Positions 43,100 through 53,390 of a DNA stretch of 64,000 nt are shown here, piece after piece. Source of the stretch: Tritrichomonas musculus (lineage: Eukaryota > Parabasalia > Tritrichomonadida > Tritrichomonadidae); assembly GCA_039105265.1 (NCBI GenBank), contig JAPFFF010000039.1, positions 682,001 to 746,000 on the forward strand. Direction: 5' to 3'. The number at the start of each line of letters is the position of its first letter. Positions within the stretch are counted from its first letter, which is position 1. Made by a program: the position numbers and the translations under genes. Under the pieces are notes generated by a model. It saw only the letters and a program-made list of their open reading frames with translations. It was not told the origin of the DNA and made no database searches.

Positions 43100-44338
43100 T
43101 TAATGACTTTTCCTGTGATGTTCTATTCTTATATCATTGATATCTCTTGGATCATCAGGTTCACCATTATAGATTTCCCATGCTTCTGCAATATGGAATT
43201 CATTGACGCTCTCCCAAGCAGCAACAATATCTTCGCAAGCTTCAATTTTTGTGATTTTAATAGGTTTACCAAATTCTTTTCTCTTTCTGAAGTATCGCCT
43301 GGCAAGTGCTTTAAAAGGCCCAAATATGCTTCTGTCGAGAGGCTGATAGGTATCAGTCATCCCGGCAGGAATAAAATGTAAAATAATGTTCAGTCCTGCA
43401 GCATATTCTTTAACATTATCTGTCAAATGAGCCTTATATAAATCTAAAATAAGATGAATCGGATCATCATCGTTGAAAAATTCCCTAAGTTTCATCAAGT
43501 AAAAAGTAAAAGATTCATCAGTCATCCACCCATTCTGGGTATGTGTGATCCAATGATAAGCCACATCTCCGATTTGTGAAGCTTCCACTCTTTCAGTTTT
43601 CCCTTCTGCAATAAATAAGAGTGGAAGCTTTGTTCGAGCAGCTGTGATAGTCGCTAGAACAGTAACTTGGTCTTTATCGTTCATCAATGATAACCTAGAA
43701 TTGTGATCTCTTCCTTTTTCAGACCAAGTTAGTATTCCTTTCGGAAAAAGTTTCCAACCTGTTTCATCACAGTTCAATATACGATCATTCGGTACAATTT
43801 GCAAAAGTTTTGTTATTTCATCTAAAAATGGCTTTTCAAACTCAGCACTAGATTCTGGGCGTCTTTTTAAATGGAACATTTTTGAACTAAATCTGTGGTT
43901 TTTTTTAAAATCATCAATAAACCCAGCTGAACAATGAAACTCTTTGAAATCATCTTGATTGTTCATATCTAGCATCGGAAGGTATTTTTCTTGCCATGCA
44001 AGTAATGCAATTTCTTTGAAATCTTCGTCAGTAAAGTACATACCACAAATAATATAATTGTCAACGATATAATCAGCAATTGAATTTTCCTCATAATCCG
44101 TAAATATCCTGAGATGCTGGCCATGTTTTTTGTTTGTGGGATTAAAGGATGGATCTTCAAGAATATTTTTCCTCCATCTAATGATTGTTGCTAATGGAAT
44201 ACCTGTAGTTCTACTTACATTGGATAATTCACCTCTTTCAAGATTTTCTTTTCTTATATGTTCTAAAACAATTGGAATTTTATCCTCAACTTTAGAGTAA
44301 TCTCTGTAAGGGCATCTTTTGAAGAGCTTGGGCAACAT
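43100..44338 (-). CDS. Pogo-like DDE transposase
   Basis: 412 residues, intact, from ATG 44338. An N-terminal helix-turn-helix (ELSNVSRTTGIPLATIIRWR, ~37-56) and a second CENP-B-like DNA-binding region (~75-150) precede a DDE_1 catalytic domain: NCDETGW (Asp191), LILDLYKAH (Asp299) and TYQPLDRSIFGPFK (Asp335), i.e. a DD35D spacing. The QPLD...FGPFK block is diagnostic of the pogo/Tigger/Jerky group. It would cut and paste the element by binding the CCCCGATCTCGC ends. The open frame and exact TIRs mean that the element may still be mobile. It lies on the opposite strand to the host-gene cargo. Confidence 0.93.
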   Translation of the reverse strand: MLPKLFKRCPYRDYSKVEDKIPIVLEHIRKENLERGELSNVSRTTGIPLATIIRWRKNILEDPSFNPTNKKHGQHLRIFTDYEENSIADYIVDNYIICGMYFTDEDFKEIALLAWQEKYLPMLDMNNQDDFKEFHCSAGFIDDFKKNHRFSSKMFHLKRRPESSAEFEKPFLDEITKLLQIVPNDRILNCDETGWKLFPKGILTWSEKGRDHNSRLSLMNDKDQVTVLATITAARTKLPLLFIAEGKTERVEASQIGDVAYHWITHTQNGWMTDESFTFYLMKLREFFNDDDPIHLILDLYKAHLTDNVKEYAAGLNIILHFIPAGMTDTYQPLDRSIFGPFKALARRYFRKRKEFGKPIKITKIEACEDIVAAWESVNEFHIAEAWEIYNGEPDDPRDINDIRIEHHRKSH

Positions 44339-44352
44339 TTATGAAAGTGAAG
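44335..44352 (-). promoter_or_regulatory. Initiator-like element of the transposase gene
   Basis: Just upstream of the transposase ATG the coding strand reads TTCACTTTCATAAATG. TCACTTTCAT resembles the trichomonad initiator (TCA+1-pyrimidine-T/A; longer form TCAYTWYTCATTA), with a predicted leader of about 10 nt, typical of the group. Assigned by motif only. Confidence 0.45.
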
Positions 44353-45450
44353 TTAAATTTTTATAGAAATATTTCTTACAATTCTTATTACTCTGAAATT
44401 TGTATAGATCAAAACATATCGTTTAATTTTTCAATTGATATCGTTGAATAAATTTAATTTTTCAAATGATATCGTTTAATCAATTGAAAAAAAAATATTA
44501 TTAACAAGATAAACAAGTTGGCATCAGGATTAACCACCAAACATAAGAATCTTTTTCATTTCACACATAAAATATCTCAAATTTATTCTCAAAGAGTTTA
44601 TGAAATTTTCAAAAATCTCAAAAATTCGACGATAACTTTTACTACCTCAAAATATTATGAAATATTTATTCATTTTAGAATTATTATGAAAAATAAAATT
44701 TTATTTTAATGATCGTTAATATTAATCAAGATTACAAAATTTAAATTTCAAAACTAAAATCATTTTGCATAAATAAATTATTTACAAATCAACAAATCGT
44801 TCATAATTTTACAATTCAGAATTTTAATCGCGAATATATTGTCAACAATAATAATCAAAAAACTACTTGAAAAAGAAAAAGCAAAAATAAAATCATACAA
44901 TGGCATCATAAATCTTGACACTATCCAATAAATCTAATTTTTTTTATACTCAGGAAAATTTTACAAATAAGATATTATTTTTGAATAAAATTTTCAATTA
45001 GATCAAATCGTTAAGATATTTTAATTCCGATACGACATATATGATTACTTTGTCTTCACAATTTTTCGAATATCCTATTTATCAGAAGATATCTCGCATT
45101 ATATTAAAAGAGAAAAATTGATCAAAAATAAAACCCAATAATACATACATTAATGATGAATATACTATTCAAATGGTTTTTATATTGAATTTTCCCTTTC
45201 CAAACTTGCTATTAATAAAACGATATTGCATTCATTAGATTTTTATTTTTAAATCTTTCTCCGATACTTTTATAGTTAAAGCACTACTTGATATTAAATT
45301 TAAATAATATGGTCTTTTTTATTTTTATCACTTACTTTTTCTGTTTTGATCAATTTTTATTTTGTTCGTTATTTTTAACTCGTTATTTTTACATTCAATT
45401 TCATTGAAAAAAAAATAACGAATAAAAATAACGAATAATTAATAACGAAC
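44339..45450. other. Non-coding right flank inside the pogo-like element
   Basis: AT-rich, with no domain-bearing ORF. Near 44420-44480 a TCAATTGATATCGTT / TCAAATGATATCGTT word repeats. Close to the right end AAAAATAACGA-type words repeat (45367-45450) and echo the subterminal region of the left end, so they may be transposase sites. Confidence 0.45.
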
Positions 45451-45558
45451 TTTATCCATTTTAAGCGAGATCGGGGTATCTTCTTAATTCATTCTTTATC
45501 AACTTCATTTATTAGGAAAAAGCAATTAAATCAATTCAATATTCAAGCAATTCTGAAT

Positions 45559-46995
45559 ATGATAGATTTTTGCTTCTTGTTATATCTATCATATCAATTT
45601 CAAAAGAAAATCAATTTGAATAGAATTCAATCACTTTTCAATGATTATATTGAAGTGTTTGTAGGAAAAGCAATTATTATTCCTTCAAATATTACAACAA
45701 TCAATAGTTTTCAATATCATTATCATTGTTTTCAAAAAGTTATTTTTCAAAAGAAATCAAATTTGAAAATAATTAACGAGCATGCTTTTGATCATTGCCA
45801 TTTTAATACCATTGTAATTCCATCAAGTGTTGAAACAATTAGTTCGAAAGTATTCGATTCCTGTTATTCTCTTGAGAAAGTTGATTTTGAGCCACATTCG
45901 AAATTAATGATAATCGGCTCTTATGCATTTCATCAAACAATTATCACTAGTATTGTAATTCCATCAAGTGTCATTCAGATTTTTGAAGGTGCTTTTTGTG
46001 AATGTACTAGACTTACAAAAATTGAATTTGAAGATAATCCTCAATTGCAAATAATTGGTGCAAGTGCTTTTCGAAGTACTGCATTTAAAAGTATTGAAAT
46101 TCCTGACAATGTTGTTTTCATTGATATAAGTGCTTTTGAATTATGTAGAGACCTCAAAACTATTTCATTTAAAAATTCAAATCTACAAAAAATATGTGAA
46201 AGTACTTTTGCCTGTTCAGGTATTGAAACTTTAACAATTCCAAGAAATGTTTGCTGTCTAGAACCTTTAATCTTAATGATGTGAACATCTCACCTGAAAA
46301 TGAATATGTCTAAAAATGTGATAATAAAATGATTATTGGTAAAAAAAAACAATAATAAAAGTGTTCTTTATTTTGCTCCTCAAAATATAAATTCAATAAC
46401 TATTCCTTCATTTATAAAATATATTGAAGAATGTTCATTTGAATTTTGTAAACAACTTACAAAAGTGAATTTTGAAGAAAATTCTCAACTATCAATAATT
46501 AATTCAGATGCATTCAGTTGTACTCATTTATATGATTTCACTTTTCCTTCTTCAGTTTTAATTATTGGAAATAATGCTTTTAATTTTTGTAATTTTCTTA
46601 TTAGAGTTGACTTTCCAGATGATTCTCAATTATAATCAATTGGCTGTAATGATTTTTATGAAACTCCAATAAATAGAATATTGATTCCTTCATAAGTTAC
46701 AAGAATTCATAAATTTGCTTTTTGTAATTGTTATAATTTAGTTTCTGTTGATTTTAAAGAAGATTCTAATTTGAAAATAATTGGATTTGGTGCATTTGAA
46801 AATTCGTCTTTGAATCAAATAATCATTCCTCCAAGTGTTTTTATAAAAGATTGTGTGTTTTCTAGGTTCTACTATCTTCAAATTGTGGAAATACCTGAAA
46901 ATTCTAAATTAAAAAAGATTAGCAAGGAGATGTTTGATGAGAATTCACCAATAATTGTAATGATTCCTGTCATATTCAATATTAAAAATTTGTAA
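45559..46995 (+). pseudogene. BspA-like LRR gene, decayed
   Basis: Forward LRR_5 repeats of a second subtype with alternating long and short units (LEKVDFEPHSKLMIIGSYAF, ITSIVIPSSVIQIFEGAFCE, LQIIGASAFRSTAFKSIEIP). The reading is split into three open parts (45559-46284, 46336-46635, 46771-46995). Lesions include a stop at about 46282, a frame change in the AAAAACAATAATAAAA tract near 46345, and in-frame TAA codons at about 46633 and 46693. It begins ~80 bp after the pogo-like element's right TIR and ends 8 bp before the GAGGTATTC element, so mobile DNA brackets it. The N-terminal MIDFCFLLYLSYQFQKK is not a clear signal peptide. Confidence 0.75.
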
Positions 46996-47004
46996 ATATA
47001 GGTA

Positions 47005-48303
47005 GAGGTATTCATGTAGAGAAATTGACGAAATATTGTAATTTTGATCATATTTTCTTTATTTTTATTTTGAAACTAAGAATGTGCTTTAATGGATAAG
47101 AATTTTATACTCCTATTTTTGAGATATTTCTATTTTTATTTTTCTGAATAAGAATCGTTTTATAATTGAGAGGCTATATAATTTTTTTTATATAAAAATT
47201 GATTAAATATAAATATATATATAATTCTATTTTATTAATTATTATAGTATATATATATTGATAACTTATTAATACTTTTATGTTTATAAAATATTTATTT
47301 TCTAGAGATACACTTGTTTATATTTTTTTTTATTTTTTATAAATTTTTAACTTTTTCAGTTATTATATTTTATATATTGAAATAATAAACATTTTTTATC
47401 CTAGTGGTATTTTTATTATAACATTATTTTATTTTATATATATAATATATATTATATTTTATATACTATTTATACTTTATATTTAAGTTTTACATTATAT
47501 ATTAAATAGATAAATTAACAAAAAAAAAAATGAAAAATTCAATAAAACGATGATTTTTAATTGAAATTCTAAAAAAATATGTTGCTTTGTATTGTGATTA
47601 TTTTTTGGATTTCAATATATTAAATATTATAGATATTTTTATAATATATTACATAATAATTTTACTTTATAAAAAATATTTTTAATGATATTTTTAAGAA
47701 GATGAGGAAATTTATATTTTTCAAGAATCACTTCACTATTAACTTCACTTCACCGAAAATAATCATCTCACGTCACTAAAAAATAATAACGTACCAAAAT
47801 ACGATGAAAAATAATTCAAAATAATGCAAAATATAAAATTACATTTTTCTTTAAAATGAGAGTATAAAGTAACTTATTTACATAATAAAATTTATTTAAA
47901 TATTTATTATTATTATATTGTACAATTATTATATAATTATTTCGTAAATCAATTGAGAAATAAGTTATTTTCTTAATTTTTTAATGTAAATTTGCATTTA
48001 AATTTATATATGGCTAATAATTTGGAAATGCAACAGATAATATATTTTATAAATAAAATAAAAAATATTATTATTGATTTGTAATTCATAAATATTTTAT
48101 TTGACTCGAGATATAGACGAAACATTATTTTTTAAATTGTTTTTAAATTCTCAACATCCATTAAAACCAATTATGGCAAATGTCAGTATTGGATATATAG
48201 AAGTAAATAATCTTAATATTTTTTTCATAAGATAAAATATTCATTCAATTAAAGTAAAAATAAAAAAATCAAATAACGAGTTTTCACTTCACATGAATAC
48301 CTC
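47005..48303. mobile_element. Non-autonomous TA-flanked TIR element, TIR family GAGGTATTCATGT
   Basis: GAGGTATTCATGT at the left is matched by ACATGAATACCTC at the right, with TA on both outer sides (47003-47004 and 48304-48305). The 1299 bp inside are >80% A/T and without ORFs. The short exact TIR (13 bp) and TA duplication fit a mariner-type MITE. Two more copies of the end are at 17741 and 33083. Confidence 0.8.
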
Positions 48304-48688
48304 TATATAGGTCATTTTATTTTCTAACAAAATATTTATGTCTGGATAAATCTAATTGAACTCTTCAAATGAATTGTTTCGAATTAATTTACAAATTTCT
48401 TTGGTCATTTTCGCCTTCTTTTCTTTTATCTTCAAAATCTTGTTTTTTATTATGTGAAAAATTTTGTTCATTGCTAATTTTATTTTTGAAATTGGTTTAT
48501 ATTATATTGGCCACTAAAAGTTTAATATTCAACTTTTACAATCTGTAAATAAAAGTCATTTTATTTTCAAAATTATAATTTTAAATTTGAAACATTTATT
48601 AATAGCCATATAAAGAAATGAAAAAACTAATAAATTAAATTATAAATATTTTATTTATGAAGAAAATATATCAAATTTAACATAATTG
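48304..48688. other. AT-rich intergenic stretch
   Basis: No coding signal. It is the 3' flank of the small Cys-rich gene. Confidence 0.4.
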
Positions 48689-48859
48689 TCAGCATATGTG
48701 ACATACTTCGCTCGTATTTCTTTGATCTCCTCCATGTTTTTCATAACATTTTTTACAATATCCTGCAAAACAATGCTTAGTGCATATATATTCACCGCAA
48801 TCAATACACTGAGTATTGGCCTCATTAGTACATCCTGGTACACTGCAATAATTTCCCAT
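48689..48859 (-). CDS. Small Cys/His-rich zinc-binding protein, 56 residues
   Basis: Reading from ATG 48859 gives MGNYCSVPGCTNEANTQC and on to TSEVCHIC before a TGA. The cysteines and histidines fall as C5, C10, C18, C21, C26, H29, C30, C35, C38, H42, C53, H54 and C56. The spacing CxxxxC-x7-CxxC-x4-C, together with CxxC and a following His, resembles B-box or AN1-type treble-clef folds that bind two zinc ions. The codons are far less AT-biased than the flanks, which supports a real gene despite its size. There is no partner gene on the same strand nearby. A candidate initiator TCACTTCATTTT lies ~15-25 nt upstream. A ubiquitin- or signalling-related adaptor role would be typical of such fingers but is guesswork. 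Confidence 0.6.
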   Translation of the reverse strand: MGNYCSVPGCTNEANTQCIDCGEYICTKHCFAGYCKKCYEKHGGDQRNTSEVCHIC

Positions 48860-49873
48860 TATATTAATAAAAAATGAAGTGATTGTGATTAAAATTTTAA
48901 TAATTTTAAATAAACTTTTTCTATAAAAAAGATTTTGATTCTAAATGAAAGTTTTATGTAATTTAAAAACTAAAAAAAGACTTTCTCTGTTTTAAACGAT
49001 TTCAAATAACTTAAATAACAAAATTGTAACTAGATAAATACTGGGCAAAATGTAAAAAAAAATAAAAAATGCCCAAATAATCCTCTCAATTTTCTAATGA
49101 AGAATGATGTCTGAGAAAAATTCAGGTTAACTGTTGTAATTAAAAATTTTAGCTTTGAAATGTAAAAATATTATTATATAGTTTAAGCATCTATAGTAAT
49201 TGTGAAATTAATGAGAATGATTCAAGAAAACCAGTCATATAATAAAAAAAAATTACAACATGGAGATAGTTGAGAGAATATTAAATTCAATTTTGTGAGA
49301 TGATTTAAAAAATTTGTATGAACATTGAAATTTGAAAAAAACTATTAAAAGTTCAAAAATATAATGTTAATTTCCTTGAGTTAGATATATAATTATTGAA
49401 TTAAAAAAAGAAATATTCTGATAAAAATTTATTTTTTATTATGATATTTAAGAGAATATTCTATAAATAATTTAAATTAATTGAGAAAATCATGAAATAT
49501 TATTTGTTATCAGGAATAATCATTGAAAAAAATAAAAAAAAAATTTCGAGAAAAATAATTTTTTTCAAAAATAAAGATTTAAACCATATTACAACATTTT
49601 TCTATTCAAATTGTTTAAATGAACAACTCCAATTAGCAAAAGCCAAAAAATCTAATTATGATTACAATTTTGGAAATAAAAATGATATAAAAACGTATGA
49701 TTTTGCCTTGTAATAATAAGATTACTAAGATTACTTGTGATCATAATTAGAATTTATCCAATTTCACAAGTAATCTTACAATGATATAAAAACGTATGAT
49801 TACAATTTTTTGATTTTTATATAAAAAGTGTTGCCTTGTAAGATTACTAGCTATAATAGCCTATCATAATAAA
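48860..49873. other. AT-rich intergenic stretch with a duplicated patch
   Basis: A 73-codon + frame (49492-49713) has no recognisable domain and is Lys/Asn/Ile-rich, so it is probably chance. AATGATATAAAAACGTATGA occurs at 49679 and 49780, each followed by (T)GCCTTGTAA and AAGATTACTA, a local duplication of about 100 bp. Confidence 0.5.
48871..48883 (-). promoter_or_regulatory. Initiator-like motif of the small Cys-rich gene
   Basis: On the coding strand ATCACTTCATTTT lies 12-24 nt before the ATG. TCACT fits the trichomonad TCA+1-Y-(T/A) initiator and the usual short leader. Motif evidence only. Confidence 0.35.
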
Positions 49874-49974
49874 TCATTCTTTATATTTTTTAATTGTGCA
49901 TTGATGTTTTTTTTCCTTCTTATCATAATTAATTTCAGCAATAATAAGATTACTTGTGAAATTGGATAAATTCT
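49752..49974. repeat. 29-bp inverted copies bridging the 3' end of the fusion gene
   Basis: AGAATTTATCCAATTTCACA plus nine more bases (about 49750-49778) is the exact inverse of 49946-49974, which lies inside the 3' coding part of the 49874-52306 gene (codons for NLSNFTSNLI). An inverted scrap of the gene's own tail therefore lies just downstream and could form a hairpin in a read-through transcript. Confidence 0.8.
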
Positions 49975-52306
49975 CTGAGTATTTATTTTGTTCAATTTGT
50001 TTGATGGCACTCTCTGCATCTTTATTCCATTTAAGCTCAACAAGAATGGCAGGCTTATTAATTCCAGGTCTAGGAATAAAAGCCAAATCTGAAAAGCCAA
50101 TTCCTGAAGGTAATTTACGAATAATGTAATAGAACCTTCTTGCACTGTAGTATGCAATCGTCATGACACAGCTTAATGCGTTTTCATTATTGTATTTTAA
50201 CAAAGATGTGGATTCATAGTGAACTTTTCCAATTATTTCACCTACTTTGTTTTCATTCATACTAAGTGTAGCGTTCAAAAGTTCATCTGATTGTTTAATT
50301 GCATCTGAAATAACATTCCAATTACATTCTTTAATAGTGCTGTAAAATACAGCCATTATTTCCTTATTTGGGATGAATACTTCACTTTTGTTTTCATCAT
50401 AAGCAAGATATCCAATATGAGTAAGAATAGTGAAAACATCACTTTTGTTTTTAATTTCATTTAAGTCATTTTGAAAAGAACTAGCATCAATCATAATTCT
50501 TTTTTCAGCGAGCATTTCTATTATTGAATCTCTTAATTGATCAAAATTCATGTCGATGTAATATTTTAGTGATTCAAATGAGCCCGTTCTTGCCCAGTAA
50601 TTTCCGATTCTTCTGGAAATAATTGTATCTACTACTGATTTTGGATTATATATACGAAGTTGGCCTAAAATATATCCATTATACATTTCTTCCATTTCGT
50701 TGAAATCGAAATTATTTTTTTCGCAAATATCTCTCACCTCTTCATCTGTAAAACCAGTATAAGGCGCCATGAAAACTGGATTTAACATTGTGCATTCAAC
50801 AAAAGCATTCAATGATGAATTATTATTATGTTTTTTGATTGGCAATATTCCTGTCATATAAACGAGTTCGATTCGGTTTTCAGCAATTGAACCTTTTGTA
50901 AAAGGCACTAAAAAGTCGATGTATTTGTTTTGTATATCTTCATTATTATTATATCTTTTGTATATGACATCCCATTCATCAATAATTATTATAAAATTTT
51001 GTTTGGTTTCTTCTATTGCATATATGAGTGAATCATTCTTTATATCAGGAAAAGTCAATTTCATTTCTTCCAAAATTTTTGTTTGAATAAATGAAAACAG
51101 ATCTTCTGGATTTCCATTGTGTGAGAGAGCAAACATTTGTATATCAATGTAAATAACATTATGCTTATTTAAATGATCGTAAAATCCATCTGTTTTGCTC
51201 CCTTTTGAGCCTGCAAACAACTCAGTCGAATCACATCCTCTGCTGTAATAAGCACTCAGCATTTTGGCTATAATTGTTTTACCAAATCTTCGTGGTCTTG
51301 TTACACACAAACATTTCTGTTCAGTATTTAGAATTTTATTGATATGATAAATCAATTCAGATTTATCAACATAAATTTGCGAATTCAGACACTTTTTAAA
51401 TGAATTATTAATTGGATTAAAAAATGAATTATCATTGATTTGAGTGATTTTTTGCCAAAAAAAAGGTGACTCAATATCAAAATCGATTAAAACATTGGCA
51501 TCATATCTTTCTTTATTTCTAAAAATAAACGAATCTCCATCATCATCCTTGTGAATGATATCGTCGCTTTTTTTAAATGCAAAATAGGCTCCCAAACGAA
51601 GAAATTTATCAATATTTTGTGTAGAAAATTTCTCATGATTTTTATTGTTATCCATATGATTAATCATTACTTGTTCATAGCTTTGTGATGCGACTAAACG
51701 AATGATTTCAACTTTTTTTGTTTGTCCTATTCCGTTACTTTTTAACTTATTAACAATGCAATCTGTTGACTCATTGCAATCATATATTATCACATGATCT
51801 GCGCTTGTCAGATTGATCCCATTTAAGCCTGATATAAAACTACAGAGAAAAACAAAAAATCCGTTTGTAGAAGAAAATTTGTCAATTGCTTTTTGCCTTT
51901 TTTCGCCTCTAACACTACTGTCAAATTCATTGAATGGATAATGCTTATTTATGAGATAATTTTTGATTATTTTAAATATTTCGTTGATATTTGTTAATAT
52001 TATGACCTTTTGCTCTTTTTGTTTCAGTTTTGATAGTAATTTATCCAAAATTATCATTTTGCCTGATGATTTAAAATCAGTGGTATAATCAAGAATGATT
52101 GCTTTTTGGTTCTGGAGATCTTTAAATAAAAAGGGGTGATTACATATTTTTAGTATTTGTTCACTTTGCTCCTTAGGATTGGTCAAGTGATTTGTAACAA
52201 ATGATGAAAAAGAAATTTGGAGGCACTTCTTCTGCTGTGGTGTAATTGGACAATCAGCATATGATATTTTGATATTGCATATTGGTTTAGAAGTACTCAA
52301 ACCCAT
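49874..52306 (-). CDS. SNF2 helicase C-lobe fused to AAA-ATPase-like/PD-(D/E)XK nuclease module
   Basis: 810 residues in one uninterrupted frame from ATG 52306. Residues ~1-250 match the C-terminal half of SNF2 ATPases: ILKICNHPFLF, SGKMIILDKLLSKLK, KVIILTN, NEFDSSVRGEKRQKAIDKF, CSFISGLNGINLTSADHVII, NGIGQTKKVEIIRLV. The N-lobe (Walker A, DExH) is absent, and motif VI reads KLKSNGIGQ instead of RAHRIGQ, so the Arg fingers are gone. Residues ~300-810 match the AAA-ATPase_like (PF09820) plus PDDEXK_9 (PF08011) proteins: P-loop-like RPRRFGKT (~337), Walker B IIIIDEWD (~440), NPKSVVDTI, and nuclease residues GFSDLAF (Asp ~737) and LVELKWNK (Glu-x-Lys ~758). The second module looks catalytically complete. 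Perhaps the dead SNF2 lobe targets DNA or chromatin and the ATPase-nuclease acts there. Homologues of the second module are common in bacteria and trichomonads. Confidence 0.88.
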   Translation of the reverse strand: MGLSTSKPICNIKISYADCPITPQQKKCLQISFSSFVTNHLTNPKEQSEQILKICNHPFLFKDLQNQKAIILDYTTDFKSSGKMIILDKLLSKLKQKEQKVIILTNINEIFKIIKNYLINKHYPFNEFDSSVRGEKRQKAIDKFSSTNGFFVFLCSFISGLNGINLTSADHVIIYDCNESTDCIVNKLKSNGIGQTKKVEIIRLVASQSYEQVMINHMDNNKNHEKFSTQNIDKFLRLGAYFAFKKSDDIIHKDDDGDSFIFRNKERYDANVLIDFDIESPFFWQKITQINDNSFFNPINNSFKKCLNSQIYVDKSELIYHINKILNTEQKCLCVTRPRRFGKTIIAKMLSAYYSRGCDSTELFAGSKGSKTDGFYDHLNKHNVIYIDIQMFALSHNGNPEDLFSFIQTKILEEMKLTFPDIKNDSLIYAIEETKQNFIIIIDEWDVIYKRYNNNEDIQNKYIDFLVPFTKGSIAENRIELVYMTGILPIKKHNNNSSLNAFVECTMLNPVFMAPYTGFTDEEVRDICEKNNFDFNEMEEMYNGYILGQLRIYNPKSVVDTIISRRIGNYWARTGSFESLKYYIDMNFDQLRDSIIEMLAEKRIMIDASSFQNDLNEIKNKSDVFTILTHIGYLAYDENKSEVFIPNKEIMAVFYSTIKECNWNVISDAIKQSDELLNATLSMNENKVGEIIGKVHYESTSLLKYNNENALSCVMTIAYYSARRFYYIIRKLPSGIGFSDLAFIPRPGINKPAILVELKWNKDAESAIKQIEQNKYSENLSNFTSNLIIAEINYDKKEKKHQCTIKKYKE

Positions 52307-53390
52307 TTAAAATTATTTTTATTAAAATCGTTTTAAATTTTGAGAGAAATTAAGAGGAATAATTTTTTGAAATGAAATTTTTTTATATATTAATAATCAT
52401 TGTTTCTGAAATTTTATGGAAATATAATATCATCCTTAAATATATGTATATTTTTATATCTCATAAAAAACTATAATTTGAAAGATTTCTATCAAAACAT
52501 ATTTTTAAAATATCTCTTAATAAAATAAATTATATGAAATAATTTTTAAATATACTTTAATATTATTTTGTATTTACAATTATTATTGGCAATATTAATC
52601 ACAAAATAAATTTTTTTTATATAATTGCAGAGGACTTTGGCCTCCATAAAATGTTTTGGTAGAATCTCAGAGTTTTATTGTTTTCACGGCTGGAATTTCC
52701 ATTTTTTTAAACTTTTTTATTTTAAGAAACTGTTTTTTAATGCAATAACTATGCTAATTCATATGTCAAAGAAAAGTTAGAAAACAAAATACAATATGAT
52801 CATAATAAGAAATGCAAACGAGAAACGAAAAAAACGATAATAGAATATGTTTGAAATATTAATACAAAATAAGAGTTGGATCAGCTATATAAATTAATAT
52901 TAATTATACTTTGGTGTAATCTGTATTCTCTTAATTTTTATCAATATTATAATATAAACATTTTTATTTGCATATAACTAATAAAATTGCATACTATTTA
53001 TTGTTATTCAAACAGTTTTTTATTCAAAATGATTATTAATTATTGCTAATAAATTCGAAATTTGGATTTTCTTTGTGATTATTAAAACTGTATAAATCGT
53101 TTATTGTATGTTATAAATTAAAAGCACCTAATCAATGAGTAAAGTTTTTTTTTGAATCATTGCTTCGGCGTTGTTACAAATTGATATTGTGACAATTTTA
53201 CACAAGAAATTAAAAATATTATTTTATTATTTATTCTAATAAAAAAGAATAATATATTAGTAATGAAAAATATTTATTTTAAGCATTATTCATTTTCAAA
53301 ATGAACCATTTTGCTGGAAATAGTGGTTTACCATATTTTATGCAAACTTTTTTTATACATACAATCTAATTTTTTTTATTTGATAAATAG
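52307..53390. other. AT-rich gene-free stretch
   Basis: Holds the 5' flank of the fusion gene. I searched it for a lost SNF2 N-lobe (GxGKT, DEAH) on the reverse strand and saw none. A 22-codon ORF start near 53300 (MNHFAGNSGLPYF) precedes the LRR gene but is out of frame with it. Confidence 0.45.

Larger units (their letters stand above)
38611..45476. mobile_element. Pogo-like DNA transposon, 6.87 kb, with TIRs, TA duplication and host-gene cargo
   Basis: The left end CCCCGATCTCGCTTAAAATGGATAAA (from 38611) is repeated in perfect inverted form at the right end (to 45476). Both are flanked by TA (38609-38610 and 45477-45478), as expected for Tc1/mariner/pogo insertion. The arms share 26 bp exactly, then GTTATT-rich subterminal sequence. 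An intact DDE transposase (43100-44338, - strand) lies in the right part; the left ~4.4 kb is decayed host-gene sequence. Such capture is unusual for pogo elements, which are normally 2-3 kb. Alternatively two copies of the TIR bracket the region after a nested event. Exact TIR identity suggests that the movement is fairly recent. Confidence 0.8.

Noticed and set aside
48655-48843. 62-codon reverse frame and 63-codon forward frame
   Set aside because: They overlap the Cys-rich ORF in other frames and lack its ordered Cys spacing and ATG context.
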